Numbered from the stretch's first letter, positions 26,437 to 35,635 are shown. The stretch is DNA of 42,547 nucleotides from CAVPOO01 sp963707015 (GCA_963707015.1 CAVPOO010000025.1:1-42547); one strand, 5' to 3'. A program made the numbers and translations. Notes: generated from the letters alone by a model not told the origin.

Positions 26437-26620
26437 TAGTGCTCTTTCAATCTGATGATGACGGATCGTATAGCCACGGAATCCACGGAAAAACACGGAA
26501 AGAACCAACACCCATTAGAAGTTTTTTCCGTGTCCTTCCGTGGATTCCGTGGCGATAAACAAAAATGCCGGCACTCAGCTCAATTTGTCAGCATCCGTCA
26601 CTATCAAGTTGAAAGCGTTA
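26437..26620. repeat. Repeat A copy 4, intact reference copy
   Basis: 184 bases, TA to TA (26437-26438, 26619-26620). Terminal inverted repeats GTGCTCTTTCAATCTGATGA then TGACGGAT on the left and ATCCGTCACTATCAAGTTGA then AAGCGT on the right match over about 27 bases with a few mismatches. The core hairpin arms are GCCACGGAATCCACGG (about 26473) and CCGTGGATTCCGTGGC (about 26538-26553), with an uninterrupted loop. It lies between mxaR and the molybdenum dehydrogenase gene, eight bases from the stop of the latter. The rest of 26288-26436 shows nothing. Confidence 0.88.
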
Positions 26621-26627
26621 ACAGGCC

Positions 26628-28832
26628 CTAATGTAATTCAATCGGCAGCCGGTAGAAACGCTGTCCGGTTGCGGCGTACAAGGCATTGGCCACCGCCGGT
26701 GCGATGACGGGCGTGGCCGGCTCGCCGACGCCGGTCGGCGGCTCCGCGGACTTCACGATATGCACCTCCACCACCGGCATCTGGTTGATGGTCAGCACGG
26801 TATAGTCGTGGAAATTGGACTGCTCGACGCGCCCTTCCTTCAGAGTCACTTTGCCGGTCAGGGCCGCTGACAGGCCAAAGCCCATGCCACCCTCCATCTG
26901 CGCACGGATGACGTCCGGGTTCACGGCGATGCCGCAGTCCACGGCAATTACCACACGGTCGACGGAAAAACTGCCGCCCGGGCGGGCGGTCACTTCCGCC
27001 ACCTGCGCGACGTAGCTGTTGAACGACTCGTGCACCGCGATGCCGCGCCCCTGCCCCTTGGGCAGTGGCGTGCCCCAGCCCGCCTTCGCGGCAGCGAGAT
27101 CCAGGACGGCCCGGTGCCGCGGATGATCCTTTAACAGCGTGCGACGGAATTCAACCGGGTCCTTGCCCGCGGCGGCCGCCAGTTCGTCGAGAAACGCCTC
27201 GGTGGCGAACGCCGTGTGGGTGGAGCCGACCGAGCGCCACCACTGTACCGGCACGCCCATTTTCGGCGAATGTAGATCCACCGTCAGATTGGGGATCGCA
27301 TAGGGTAGATTGGCGGCACCCTCGACCGAGGTCTGGTCGACACCATCTTTCACCAGTACCGCCTCGAAGGCCGTACCCGCCATGATGGACTGGCCAACGA
27401 TGCGCTGCTGCCAGGCGATGGGCTGGCCATCCTCATCGAGCCCGGCCTTCAAAACGTGGTAATACATCGGGCGATAATAGCCGGCCTGCATGTCATCCTC
27501 CCGGGTCCACACCAGTTTTACCGGCGCCTTGCCGCCCGTCGCCCTGGCGATGGTCGCGGCCTCCACCACATAGTCCGACTGGGGGTTGGCGCGACGACCG
27601 AATGAACCCCCGGCGTAGAGCATATGGATCTTCACCCGTTCGGGCGTGAGCCCGAGCACGGCGGCCACGGCGTACTGGTCTCCGGTCTGGAGCTGTTCGC
27701 CGTTCCAGATCTCGGCGCCCTCGGCATCGAGCCTGATCACGCAGTTCATCGGCTCCATGGCCGCGTGCGCGAGATACGGGAACTCATAGCTTGCCTCGAT
27801 GGTACGCGCCGCGCCCGTCATGGCAGCCTCCGCATCGCCGTCCTTGCGCGCCACCAGACCGGGCTGTTTAGCCAGACGCCGGTACTCGCCCATGATCTCC
27901 GCCGAGCCGAGCGTGAAGGCCTGCGTCTCGTCCCACTCAACCTTGAGCGCTTCGCGGCCACGCCGGGCGCTCCAGAAATCCCTGCCCAGCACCGCGACGC
28001 CAGTGGGAATCTCCACCACGTCCACGACCCCCGGAACGGCCCTGGCCCGGCCGGCCTCGAAGGATTTCACCTTGGCCCCAAAGCGCGGCGGGTGCGCGAC
28101 CAGGGCAGTCAGCATACCCGGCAGTTTCACATCCTGGGTGTAGCGCGCGCTGCCGTCGATCTTGTCCTTGCCGTCCTTGCGTGGCAGATAGCTGCCGATC
28201 AGGCGGAAGTCTTCCGGATCCTTGAGAAAGACCTCCTGAGGTACCGGCTGCTGCGCGGCCGCTTCGGCCAGTTCACCAAAGGTCGCGGTGTGCTGCGAAG
28301 CCGCATGGCGCACCACGCCGTCGCGTACCGTAATGGTGTCCGCGGGAACCTGCCAGCGGCTGGCTGCCGCATTCACCAGCATCTCGCGGGCGGCCGCGCC
28401 GGCCTTTCGCAGCTGCTCAAACGAGTTTGCCAGGGCGGTGCTGCCCCCGGTTCCCTGGCTTTCCCCCCAGAGCAGATTGTTATAGCGCTTCGCGTCGGCC
28501 GGCGCCCCTTCAACCCGTATCTGCGACCAGGCGGCATCCAGCTCCTCCGCCACCAGAGTCGGGAGACCCGTGTAGGTGCCCTGGCCCATTTCCAGATGCT
28601 TGACGATGACGGTGACCTGGTTGTCGGTGCCGATCCGCACAAAGGCGTTAGGTTCGAACCGCGCCGCCGCGACGATTTCGCCGCCGGCCTTGCCCGGCCC
28701 CGCGTCGGTCTGTCTGGCAAGTGCCGCCGGCAGACACACGCCCAGCGTGAGCCCTGCCCCCGCCGCCAGGCCCGATCTGAGGAACCTGCGACGACTCAGG
28801 TTGACGATAGCCTCTGGTTTCATTCCATGCAC
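26628..28832 (-). CDS. Molybdopterin subunit of a periplasmic aldehyde/isoquinoline-type dehydrogenase
   Basis: 734 residues of the xanthine oxidase superfamily, subgroup of isoquinoline 1-oxidoreductase beta subunit (IorB). A Tat signal LSRRRFLRSGLAAGAGLTLG stands at residues 13-32, so the folded Mo enzyme is exported. Cofactor-contact segments include VIVKHLEMGQGTYTGLPTLV, LLWGESQGTGGSTALANS, AGGSFGRRANPQSDYVVEAA and, near the end, AVDCGIAVNPDVIRAQMEGG and PTGVGEPATPVIAPAVANAL. The catalytic Glu is probably that in GVGEP. It oxidises aldehydes or N-heterocycles; the substrate is not readable. No cytochrome subunit is adjacent. Confidence 0.92.
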   Translation of the reverse strand: MHGMKPEAIVNLSRRRFLRSGLAAGAGLTLGVCLPAALARQTDAGPGKAGGEIVAAARFEPNAFVRIGTDNQVTVIVKHLEMGQGTYTGLPTLVAEELDAAWSQIRVEGAPADAKRYNNLLWGESQGTGGSTALANSFEQLRKAGAAAREMLVNAAASRWQVPADTITVRDGVVRHAASQHTATFGELAEAAAQQPVPQEVFLKDPEDFRLIGSYLPRKDGKDKIDGSARYTQDVKLPGMLTALVAHPPRFGAKVKSFEAGRARAVPGVVDVVEIPTGVAVLGRDFWSARRGREALKVEWDETQAFTLGSAEIMGEYRRLAKQPGLVARKDGDAEAAMTGAARTIEASYEFPYLAHAAMEPMNCVIRLDAEGAEIWNGEQLQTGDQYAVAAVLGLTPERVKIHMLYAGGSFGRRANPQSDYVVEAATIARATGGKAPVKLVWTREDDMQAGYYRPMYYHVLKAGLDEDGQPIAWQQRIVGQSIMAGTAFEAVLVKDGVDQTSVEGAANLPYAIPNLTVDLHSPKMGVPVQWWRSVGSTHTAFATEAFLDELAAAAGKDPVEFRRTLLKDHPRHRAVLDLAAAKAGWGTPLPKGQGRGIAVHESFNSYVAQVAEVTARPGGSFSVDRVVIAVDCGIAVNPDVIRAQMEGGMGFGLSAALTGKVTLKEGRVEQSNFHDYTVLTINQMPVVEVHIVKSAEPPTGVGEPATPVIAPAVANALYAATGQRFYRLPIELH

Positions 28833-28836
28833 CCCT

Positions 28837-29292
28837 TCAGCTCAACGCCTTGGAGGCCGCCCTGATGGCGGCACGAATGCGGACATAGGTGGCGCAGCGG
28901 CAGATATTGCCCGCCATGGCCGTGTCGATGGCATCGTCGTCGGGATTGGCATTCGCTGCCAACAGCGCGACGGCCGACATAATCTGCCCCGACTGGCAAT
29001 AGCCGCACTGCACGACGTCGAGCTTTTCCCAGGCCGACTGTACCGCCTGCGCGACTGCGGAATTCAGACCCTCAATGGTGGTTATCGATTTGCCGACGGC
29101 CATCGACACCGGCGTGACACACGCGCGCACCGGCTGGCCATCACTGTGGACCGTACAGGCCCCGCACAGCGCGAGACCGCAACCGTACTTGGTACCGGTC
29201 AGCCCGACCACGTCCCGAATCGCCCACAACAGCGGCATCTCGGGATCCACGTCCAGCTCATGGGTGAGGCCGTTAATCTTGAGGCGGATCAT
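28837..29292 (-). CDS. [2Fe-2S] subunit of the molybdenum dehydrogenase
   Basis: 151 residues with two [2Fe-2S] sites: a plant-ferredoxin-like set in YGCGLALCGACTVHSDG (about 40-56) plus a further Cys at RAC, and the C-terminal CGYCQSGQIMSA (about 97) with GNICRCATYVRIRAAI (about 129-144). It passes electrons from the molybdenum centre and is co-exported with the large subunit, which carries the Tat signal. Its stop is four bases before the large-subunit start, so both are cotranscribed. Confidence 0.93.
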   Translation of the reverse strand: MIRLKINGLTHELDVDPEMPLLWAIRDVVGLTGTKYGCGLALCGACTVHSDGQPVRACVTPVSMAVGKSITTIEGLNSAVAQAVQSAWEKLDVVQCGYCQSGQIMSAVALLAANANPDDDAIDTAMAGNICRCATYVRIRAAIRAASKALS

Positions 29293-29371
29293 GTCACTCT
29301 CCTGCTCCGTCAGGCATGACTCGGGTGGTCAGCAAAACGCCGGGCAGCGGCTACCCTCATTTTGCGCACCG

Positions 29372-29782
29372 CTATTGCGCACCGCTCGTGCCGACCGGCG
29401 GATCGTACTTGATGTACTTGAAGCGTGGATCATCCGGCGTGCCCTCCAGGGGACTGTCCTCGAGGGCGGGTTGCCAGTGTATGACTTCCTCGATCTTGCG
29501 GGCCAGGGCGAAATCCTTGTTGGTAATACCCTTGGCCGCGTGGTTCTTTAATTTCACAATCACGAAGGCATAGGAGACGGTCAGATCGGGATGATGGAAG
29601 GCAGCCTCCGCCAGATGACCGACGGCATTGACCACCATGAGCGTCGCCTTCCAGCCACTGGTCTTGTACTTGCGGCGGATCCATCCGTCTTCGAGATACC
29701 AGTGCGGAAGCTCCTCTTTCAGCCTCGCCTCCACGTCCTCATCGCTGTACGTTTCTTCAGCCGTGCGTTCCCGCCACGCCAT
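29372..29782 (-). CDS. Pterin-4a-carbinolamine dehydratase family protein
   Basis: 136 residues from the ATG at 29782 with GGAGG six bases upstream. The family signature is present: EAAFHHPDLTVSYAFVIVKL (about 68-87) with two adjacent His, then KNHAAKGITNKDFALARKIE. The N terminus (WYLEDGWIRRKYKTSGW) is as in bacterial COG2154 proteins. Besides aromatic hydroxylase recycling, members of this family have been predicted to serve molybdenum-cofactor metabolism; its place as first gene of a molybdenum-hydroxylase operon supports that role here. No phenylalanine hydroxylase is nearby. A tail of about 30 residues follows the domain. Confidence 0.88.
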   Translation of the reverse strand: MAWRERTAEETYSDEDVEARLKEELPHWYLEDGWIRRKYKTSGWKATLMVVNAVGHLAEAAFHHPDLTVSYAFVIVKLKNHAAKGITNKDFALARKIEEVIHWQPALEDSPLEGTPDDPRFKYIKYDPPVGTSGAQ

Positions 29783-29920
29783 GGCATTCCTCCGCTTTAC
29801 TGACACGCAAGCCCACCTGTCCTGAGAGGGCCGTACTAAGTATAGTCGCTTCGCTGAGGGTCGGGCGGGCCGGCCACGCGCGCAACGGGTCGTGCACGGC
29901 TGATGCAGGGATTGTCGCGA

Positions 29921-29952
29921 TGTCCCGATCCGGCTGTTGCAGGACCGGGACA
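29921..29952. promoter_or_regulatory. Inverted repeat, probable activator site in the divergent region
   Basis: TGTCCCGATCC (29921-29931) and GGACCGGGACA (29942-29952) are inverted arms matching at 10 of 11 positions with a ten-base spacer, centre-to-centre 21 bases, as in upstream sites of sigma-54 enhancer-binding proteins. It lies about 140 bases before the dehydratase start and about 265 before the regulator start. TGCAAC-type half sites flank it. The remainder of 29783-30215 shows no gene; TATACT on the minus strand near 29843 could be a -10 element, and I found no clear -24/-12 promoter. Confidence 0.45.
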
Positions 29953-30215
29953 GGTTGCACGAACTATCCCGGAAACGCGGCACTGCGTGGCGCACAAGTG
30001 GAAAAATGCACCAACTTGGTTACACTTAGGGTGAGTCCAGATCATCGTTATTCAGCACAGATCCCGGCGGATTGTGGGACATAGTGCGACAGGAACGCGC
30101 CGGAGAGGGCCGCCGCGCTCCCTAATCAGCCAATTTGCACGCCGGATTCCCACCGATTGAGCGAGCGGCTCACCGGCCCGTCGGGACACGGATATGAAAC
30201 CTGCGAGGAGTGCAT

Positions 30216-32207
30216 GTGACAGTTTCAGAGGGGCATGGCAACATGGAAATTTCAGCGGTATTTTCCCGCCATCGTGAGCGCGTCCTATCGGTGGTCGCCG
30301 GTGAGGAAAAAGAGTGTTCGGTCCCCGCCAGGATTTACCAGTCCTGGCGGCGCTGCTACAGCAAGTACGGCCTGGACCCGACGCACGGGCGTGAACCGGA
30401 GATTGTCGAGCGCCACACGCTGCGTGAACATCAGCAGCGCCTGGGCACACTGCTGCCCATCGCCCGGGTTGAAATGGCGAATCTTTATCAGCAGGTCGCC
30501 GGCTCCGGCCATTCCATCCTGCTCACTGATGACAGCGGCATGATCCTCAACTATGTCGGGGATCCCAGCTTCGATTCCACCGCCACGAACAGCGGCCTGA
30601 AGGAGGGAGCACTCTGGTCCGAACAGCACCAGGGTACCAACGGGATGGGCACCTGCCTGGCGGAGCAGCAGGCGCTGATCGTTCACCGGAATGAACACTT
30701 CCTCGCCAGCAATCTGGGACTGACCTGTACCGCGTCTCCCATCTTCGACCCCACCGGGAAGATTCTCGCGGTGCTGAACGCCTCCAGCGAGTACAACAAG
30801 GCGCAGCAGCACACGCTGGCACTGGTAAACATGTCAGCCAAGACAATCGAGAATCGTGCCTTTCTGGGCGCGTTCAAGAATCGTTACATCATGCACTTCC
30901 ACAGCCGTCCGGAATTCGTCAACACGCTCGGCGAAGGACTGATAGCCTTCCAGACCGACGGCGCGATCCTGGCCGCCAATCAGAGTGCGCTGGTCCAGAT
31001 CGGTTGGCGGTGCCCCGCCCAGCTCCGCGGCCAGAAGATCGATGAAATCTTCGACCTGACGCGGCCTTCGCTGCTGCAGCACCCGGCGTACAGTTCGCTG
31101 CACGCGATCCCGATACATGAAGCGAAACAGGGACGTCGCTTTTTTGCCATCGTGCAGAGGCCGGAACCGGAAACCCCCTCGCCTCGCATCGTGCAATCCA
31201 CCGTCAGCACCCGAATCAGCGACAGCGAAGGCAGCGGCGACGCGGAACCGCTCAGTACGCTGGAGTTCGGGGATCCGCGCATGGCCCAGAACATCCGCAT
31301 TTCGCGCCGGGTACTCGATAAGGGCATTCCGTTTCTGCTGTGTGGCGAGAGTGGCACGGGCAAGGGTGTGTTTGCCAAGGCGGTGCACCAGTCCGGTGCG
31401 CGCGCAGGCAAGCCTTTCGTGCCGATTGACTGTGCCTCGATCCCGGAATCGCTGATCGAGAGCGAGTTGTTCGGCTACAAGGCCGGCGCCTTCACCGGCG
31501 CCAGCCGACACGGCAGTCCGGGCAAGATCGTGCAGGCCAATGGCGGTACCCTGTTCCTCGACGAGATCGGCGACATGCCGCTGTCGCTGCAGGCACGTCT
31601 GCTGCGCGTCCTGGAAGAAAAGGAGGTCGTACCCCTGGGCAGCCACCACGCTGCGAGCGTGGACCTGTGGGTCATCAGCGCGACCCACCGGGATCTCTCG
31701 GAAATGCTGGCCGAAGGCAGTTTCCGCGAAGACCTCTACTACCGCCTGCAGGGCGTCCGGGTCACCCTGCCGCCACTGCGGGAACGCACGGACAAACTCA
31801 ATCTGGTACACCACCTGATCCGGGAAGAAGTCGGGCCCGACTCCTGCATCCAGGTCGATGAAGCCGTGCTCAACCGCCTGATCAGTTATTCCTGGCCCGG
31901 CAATATCCGGCAATTGCGCAACGTGCTTCGTACCCTGATCGCCCTGAGGGAATCCGACCACATCACGGTAAATGATCTGGTGGATGACCTGTTCCGGGAT
32001 GCACATCTCAAGGAAGATCGCCCGCAAGCCTCGCCGCCCGCGTGCGACGAGGTCCGGGACCCACTGCTGTGTGCCGAGCGCGAAGCCTTGCTGCACGAAC
32101 TGGAACTTTGCCGCTGGAACGTTTCCACCGCCGCCAGACACCTTAAACTCAGTCGCAACACCCTGTACCGGAAGATGAAGCGCTGCAACATTACCCCGAC
32201 ACGCTAG
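30216..32207 (+). CDS. AcoR-type sigma-54-dependent activator
   Basis: About 663 residues. An N-terminal GAF-like sensory part (HSILLTDDSGMILNYVG, EQHQGTNGMGTCLAEQQ, FDPTGKILAVLNASSEYNK) as in AcoR is followed by a PAS-like segment (EGLIAFQTDGAILAANQSA). The AAA+ domain has Walker A GESGTGKG, the sigma-54 contact GAFTGA near residue 425, Walker B GGTLFLDEIGD and the arginine-finger region. A Fis-type helix-turn-helix (NVSTAARHLKLSRNTLYRKM) ends the protein. GAGGAG precedes the GTG at 30216; a GTG at 30210 and an ATG at 30243 are alternatives. It probably controls the divergent molybdenum dehydrogenase operon. Its TAG stop is shared with repeat B2. Confidence 0.92.
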   Translation: MTVSEGHGNMEISAVFSRHRERVLSVVAGEEKECSVPARIYQSWRRCYSKYGLDPTHGREPEIVERHTLREHQQRLGTLLPIARVEMANLYQQVAGSGHSILLTDDSGMILNYVGDPSFDSTATNSGLKEGALWSEQHQGTNGMGTCLAEQQALIVHRNEHFLASNLGLTCTASPIFDPTGKILAVLNASSEYNKAQQHTLALVNMSAKTIENRAFLGAFKNRYIMHFHSRPEFVNTLGEGLIAFQTDGAILAANQSALVQIGWRCPAQLRGQKIDEIFDLTRPSLLQHPAYSSLHAIPIHEAKQGRRFFAIVQRPEPETPSPRIVQSTVSTRISDSEGSGDAEPLSTLEFGDPRMAQNIRISRRVLDKGIPFLLCGESGTGKGVFAKAVHQSGARAGKPFVPIDCASIPESLIESELFGYKAGAFTGASRHGSPGKIVQANGGTLFLDEIGDMPLSLQARLLRVLEEKEVVPLGSHHAASVDLWVISATHRDLSEMLAEGSFREDLYYRLQGVRVTLPPLRERTDKLNLVHHLIREEVGPDSCIQVDEAVLNRLISYSWPGNIRQLRNVLRTLIALRESDHITVNDLVDDLFRDAHLKEDRPQASPPACDEVRDPLLCAEREALLHELELCRWNVSTAARHLKLSRNTLYRKMKRCNITPTR

Positions 32208-32330
32208 CCCGCATTTCTCACCGGGCGGCGATAGAGTCGCATAATGCGCTGAGGTAAGGAACAGAGTGCAGACCAGGAAAATGACAGTGTGTAATCAGGC
32301 CGAGCCTATCCCGGTGAGAAATGCGGGCTA
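32205..32330. repeat. Repeat B copy 2
   Basis: 126 bases TA to TA, in a CTAG at each end. Terminal repeats GCCCGCATTTCTCACCGGG and CCCGGTGAGAAATGCGGGC are perfect. Interior is the reverse complement of the B1/B3 interior (contains GAGTCGCATAATGCGCTGAG). The left TA is the TA of the regulator's TAG stop, and the original sequence would also have read TAG, so the reading frame was not changed by insertion. Confidence 0.9.
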
Positions 32331-32348
32331 GCCGGCGCGAGGCCGCTC

Positions 32349-32909
32349 ATGACAGCTGAAAAGACGCCCCAGCGGCTGGCATGGGCCATCACCGGCTCCG
32401 GCCACTTCGTCCCGGAATGCCTGGCCTTGTTGCAGACATTCGACAACGTCGACCTGTTTCTCAGCCGCGCCGCGGCAGAAGTCCTGCAGATGTATGGCCA
32501 CCGGGTGAGTGATCTGCGCAGGTCCATCCGGGTGTTTCGCGACACCACCGCGAGCAGCGTACCCGTCGGCCTGCTGTATGACGGGGCCTACCATACGCTG
32601 GTGATCGCACCAGCGACCTCCAATACGGTCGCCAAGTGCGTGTGGGGAATCTCCGACACACTGGTCACCAACATGTACGCGCAGGCGGGCAAGTGCCGTA
32701 TCCCGTCCATCGTGTTCGCCTGCGACACCGCGCCGGAACTGCAGACCGAGGCGCCGGGCGGCACGGTCACCGTGTATCCGCGCCGCATCGATCTCGAAAA
32801 CGTCGCCAAGCTGCGGGAGTTCGAGGCAACCCAGGTCGTCTCCGATATGGAGGAGCTGCGCCGGGCTGTGAGGCCCCGACTGTCATGGCCGAAAGCATCC
32901 TGTTCCTGA
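32349..32909 (+). CDS. Flavoprotein of the H4MPT cluster, dihydromethanopterin reductase-like
   Basis: 186 residues with the flavoprotein (HFCD/PPC) fold: AITGSGHFVPECLALLQTF near the N terminus, HTLVIAPATSNTVAKCVWGI (about 83-102) for FMN binding, and ASDTLVTN-like GISDTLVTNMYAQAG. Related archaeal and methylotroph proteins (DmrB/archaeoflavoprotein group) are thought to reduce dihydromethanopterin to H4MPT. It opens the rightward biosynthesis operon and overlaps the next gene by 25 bases. The final few residues after about 175 are unusual. Confidence 0.8.
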   Translation: MTAEKTPQRLAWAITGSGHFVPECLALLQTFDNVDLFLSRAAAEVLQMYGHRVSDLRRSIRVFRDTTASSVPVGLLYDGAYHTLVIAPATSNTVAKCVWGISDTLVTNMYAQAGKCRIPSIVFACDTAPELQTEAPGGTVTVYPRRIDLENVAKLREFEATQVVSDMEELRRAVRPRLSWPKASCS

Positions 32910-34282
32910 CCGGAAAGCTGGCGGAAAAGAGCCTCGCCCGGGTTCTCGATGCCATGCAACCGACCGCATTCACCCCGCAGATACATCAGCTCGGCATCAA
33001 CGTCGCGGGCCTGATGACCGCCGACATGATACGACGCCGGCTGCCACGTCCCGCCGGTATCGACCGCGTCATCGTGCCCGGGCGCTGCCGCGGTGATCTG
33101 CAGTCACTCTCCGAGCATTACCGCATACCGGTACAGCGCGGACCCGACGAGCTCAAAGACCTGCCGCAGTTCTTCGGGCACGGTGAGGTCAGGCCTGATC
33201 TGAGCCGCTACGACATCAACCTGTTTGCGGAAATCGTCGACGCGCCTCACCTGGACGTCGCGGCCATCCTGCAACGCGCGCAGGCCTACCGGAGCGCGGG
33301 CGCCGATGTGATCGATATCGGCTGCCTGCCGAATACGCCCTTCCCGCACCTGGCCGAGACCGTCAGCACCCTGGCCGGTGCCGGCTTTCGTGTCAGCGTA
33401 GACTCGGTCGAAGCGCAGGAACTCCTGACCGGCGGCCGTGCCGGGGCCGACTATCTGCTGAGCCTGCGCAGCGACACCCTCTGGATCGCCGAGGAGGTCG
33501 AGGCCGTGCCGGTGCTCATCCCCTCGCAGCCCGGCGACCTGGCTTCCCTGATCCAGGCAATGGAACAGCTCGATGCCAGGGGTCGTCCTTATATCGCCGA
33601 CCCGATCCTCGATCCGCTGCTGTGCGGCTTTACCGAGTCCATCCACCGCTACCGCGAACTGCGCCGGCTGCGACCCGATGCCGAGATCCTGATGGGTATC
33701 GGCAATGTCACGGAACTGACCGACGCCGACACCGGCGGCATCAATGCGGTTCTGGCCGGCATTGCCGCAGAACTGCGCCTCAATCATGTGCTGACCACCT
33801 CGGTCAGCGCGCATGCCAAGCGCGCGGTACACGAAGCGGATATGGCCAGACGCCTGATGTATTACGCGCGCGAGTCAAACAGCCTGCCCTGCAACGTTGA
33901 CCAGCGCCTGATCAGCCTGCATGAACGCCGCCCCTTTCCCTACGCGCAAAGCGAAATCGAAGCGACCGCGGCTGCGGTGCGCGATCCCAGCTACCGGATA
34001 CAGGTCAGCGTTGAAGGGCTTCACGTCTACAACCGGGACGGCCTGTATACCGGCACCGATCCCTTCGAACTCTACCCGCACCTGGAGGTCAACGGCGACC
34101 CCGGTCACGCCTTCTACCTCGGGGCAGAAATGGCGCGCGCGCAGATCGCGTGGCAGCTGGGCAAGCGCTATGTGCAGGACCAGGAGTTGCAATGGGGGTG
34201 CGCGAGCGAACAGGCCGAAGCGGATGTTCGTGACTATACACAGCCGGGCGCCACCATGCGCACCGCAGGAAAGGGATCATGA
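32885..34282 (+). CDS. DHPS-like protein of H4MPT biosynthesis (DUF6513 type)
   Basis: 465 residues from the ATG at 32885. N-terminal domain of about 120 residues (ESILFLTGKLAEKSLARVL) precedes a TIM-barrel resembling dihydropteroate synthase (AGADVIDIGCLPNTPFPHL, VSVDSVEAQELLTGGRAGAD, PYIADPILDPLLCGF, EILMGIGNVTELTDADTGGI), and a C-terminal domain follows. Such proteins occur only with H4MPT pathways and are believed to make the dihydropteroate-analogue intermediate. It overlaps its neighbours on both sides (25 bases and ATGA), showing tight coupling. Confidence 0.85.
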   Translation: MAESILFLTGKLAEKSLARVLDAMQPTAFTPQIHQLGINVAGLMTADMIRRRLPRPAGIDRVIVPGRCRGDLQSLSEHYRIPVQRGPDELKDLPQFFGHGEVRPDLSRYDINLFAEIVDAPHLDVAAILQRAQAYRSAGADVIDIGCLPNTPFPHLAETVSTLAGAGFRVSVDSVEAQELLTGGRAGADYLLSLRSDTLWIAEEVEAVPVLIPSQPGDLASLIQAMEQLDARGRPYIADPILDPLLCGFTESIHRYRELRRLRPDAEILMGIGNVTELTDADTGGINAVLAGIAAELRLNHVLTTSVSAHAKRAVHEADMARRLMYYARESNSLPCNVDQRLISLHERRPFPYAQSEIEATAAAVRDPSYRIQVSVEGLHVYNRDGLYTGTDPFELYPHLEVNGDPGHAFYLGAEMARAQIAWQLGKRYVQDQELQWGCASEQAEADVRDYTQPGATMRTAGKGS

Positions 34283-34854
34283 TCCGGGAAACCGTGGTAA
34301 CCACCCGTGCCGAGGACGGTCACATCCATATCGCCCCCATGGGGGTACGCCAGGAAGGCGAATACCTGCTGCTGGCGCCGTTTCGCCCGTCCCGATCGCT
34401 GGACAACATGCTGCGCGAGCGCTGCGCTGTCATCAATTACACGGATGACGTACGCATTTTCGCCGGCTGCCTGACCGGTCGCTGGCAATGGCCTGTGTGC
34501 CCGGCCACCCGGATCGAGGGCGCGCGCTTGGCCGATACGCTGGCCCATACCGAGGTTGTGGTGGAGCGGGTGGAAGACGACGCGCTCAGGCCGCGCCTGC
34601 TCTGCCGGCCCGTTCACGAGGCACAACACGCCGCCTTCGGCGGCTTCAATCGCGCCCAGGGCGCCGTGCTCGAGGCCGCGGTCCTGGTCAGCCGGCTGCA
34701 CCTGCTGCCGTGGGAGAAGATTCAGTCGGAGATCGACTATCTCGGCATCGCCATAGAGAAGACCGCCGGTGCGAAGGAACGGCAGGCCTGGGACTGGCTC
34801 ATGGAGGCGGTGACACAACATCGCGAGAAACAGAATACAGAGGAGCGCACATGA
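34279..34854 (+). CDS. DUF447-family H4MPT-linked protein
   Basis: 191 residues. A flavin-reductase-like split-barrel pattern (IHIAPMGVRQEGEYLLLAPF at about 16-35, CAVINYTDDVRIFAGCLTG) is followed by a helical C-terminal part (GGFNRAQGAVLEAAVLVSRL). DUF447 proteins are conserved in methanogens and H4MPT-using methylotrophs; the function is not established. Start overlaps the previous stop, and its stop overlaps mfnB (ATGA). Confidence 0.82.
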   Translation: MIRETVVTTRAEDGHIHIAPMGVRQEGEYLLLAPFRPSRSLDNMLRERCAVINYTDDVRIFAGCLTGRWQWPVCPATRIEGARLADTLAHTEVVVERVEDDALRPRLLCRPVHEAQHAAFGGFNRAQGAVLEAAVLVSRLHLLPWEKIQSEIDYLGIAIEKTAGAKERQAWDWLMEAVTQHREKQNTEERT

Positions 34855-35630
34855 CTGCCTTGCTGGCCAGCGTAACCGATCCGCAAGAGGCCCTGCTGGC
34901 CTTGCGTGGCGGCGCAGACATCATCGATCTCAAAGACCCGGCCAGAGGCGCGCTCGGTGCCGTCTCCCCTGCGGTACAGCGGTCGGTTATCCGTGTGATC
35001 GGCGGGCGCCGGCCGGTGAGCGCGACGGTAGGCGATCTGCCCATGTCCGCACACGTGATTGCAGCGGCGATCCAGGCGACCGCCGCCACTGGCGTGGACC
35101 TCATCAAGGTCGGACTGTTCGAGCGCTACCCGGCGCCCGACATTCTGAACGCCCTGGCGGCTGCCGGCGCGGGCGGCATCCGCGTGGCGGCGGTACTGTT
35201 TGCCGATCAGTATCCACCGTTGCACCTTCTCGAACCCCTGCGCCGGGCGGGTTGTGCCGGCGTCATGCTGGACACCGCCGACAAAACCCGCGGCGGCCTG
35301 GCTGCCCATCTGGACCGGGACACACTGGCTGCGTTCGTGCGGCGGGGGAAACGCCTGGGCCTGCTGACCGGACTGGCCGGCTCCCTGCAGGCGGCTGACA
35401 TCCCGCCATTGGTGGCACTCGGACCCGATTACCTGGGTTTTCGCAGCGCACTATGCCGCGGCGCCATACGCACCTCCGACCTGTCCGAAACCGCCGTGGC
35501 AAACATCCGCGCGCAACTGGACGCGGCGGCGCACGCCGCATGCCCCACGGCGCTGCCTGCCGCGAGTACCGGCAGCCCGGCCTGGACAACCACGCGCAGC
35601 GCCTGCGGGCGAGACGGTGAGCAGGCCTGA
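34851..35630 (+). CDS. mfnB: MfnB, (5-formylfuran-3-yl)methyl phosphate synthase
   Basis: 259 residues with AGGAG before the ATG. MfnB condenses two glyceraldehyde-3-phosphate units into the furan precursor of methanofuran/methylofuran. The TIM-barrel protein shows LLASVTDPQEALLALRGGAD, IIDLKDPARGALGAV with the Schiff-base Lys (about residue 27), VDLIKVGLFERYP, AVLFADQYPPL and GLLTGLAGSLQAADIPPL. The last 25 or so residues (after DAAAHAACP) are not part of the family core. It is the last gene of the rightward set; repeat A5 follows. Confidence 0.88.
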   Translation: MTALLASVTDPQEALLALRGGADIIDLKDPARGALGAVSPAVQRSVIRVIGGRRPVSATVGDLPMSAHVIAAAIQATAATGVDLIKVGLFERYPAPDILNALAAAGAGGIRVAAVLFADQYPPLHLLEPLRRAGCAGVMLDTADKTRGGLAAHLDRDTLAAFVRRGKRLGLLTGLAGSLQAADIPPLVALGPDYLGFRSALCRGAIRTSDLSETAVANIRAQLDAAAHAACPTALPAASTGSPAWTTTRSACGRDGEQA

Positions 35631-35635
35631 GGCCA

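Noticed and set aside
27624..28865. 413-codon plus-strand open frame
   Set aside because: Antisense to the molybdopterin subunit, whose Tat signal and cofactor motifs are unmistakable.
29783..30215. Sigma-54 -24/-12 promoter for the molybdenum dehydrogenase operon
   Set aside because: Several GG and GC dinucleotides occur but none with the required 10-base spacing and flanking consensus.
30834..32141. 435-codon minus-strand open frame
   Set aside because: Antisense to the sigma-54 activator with its AAA+ and Fis domains.
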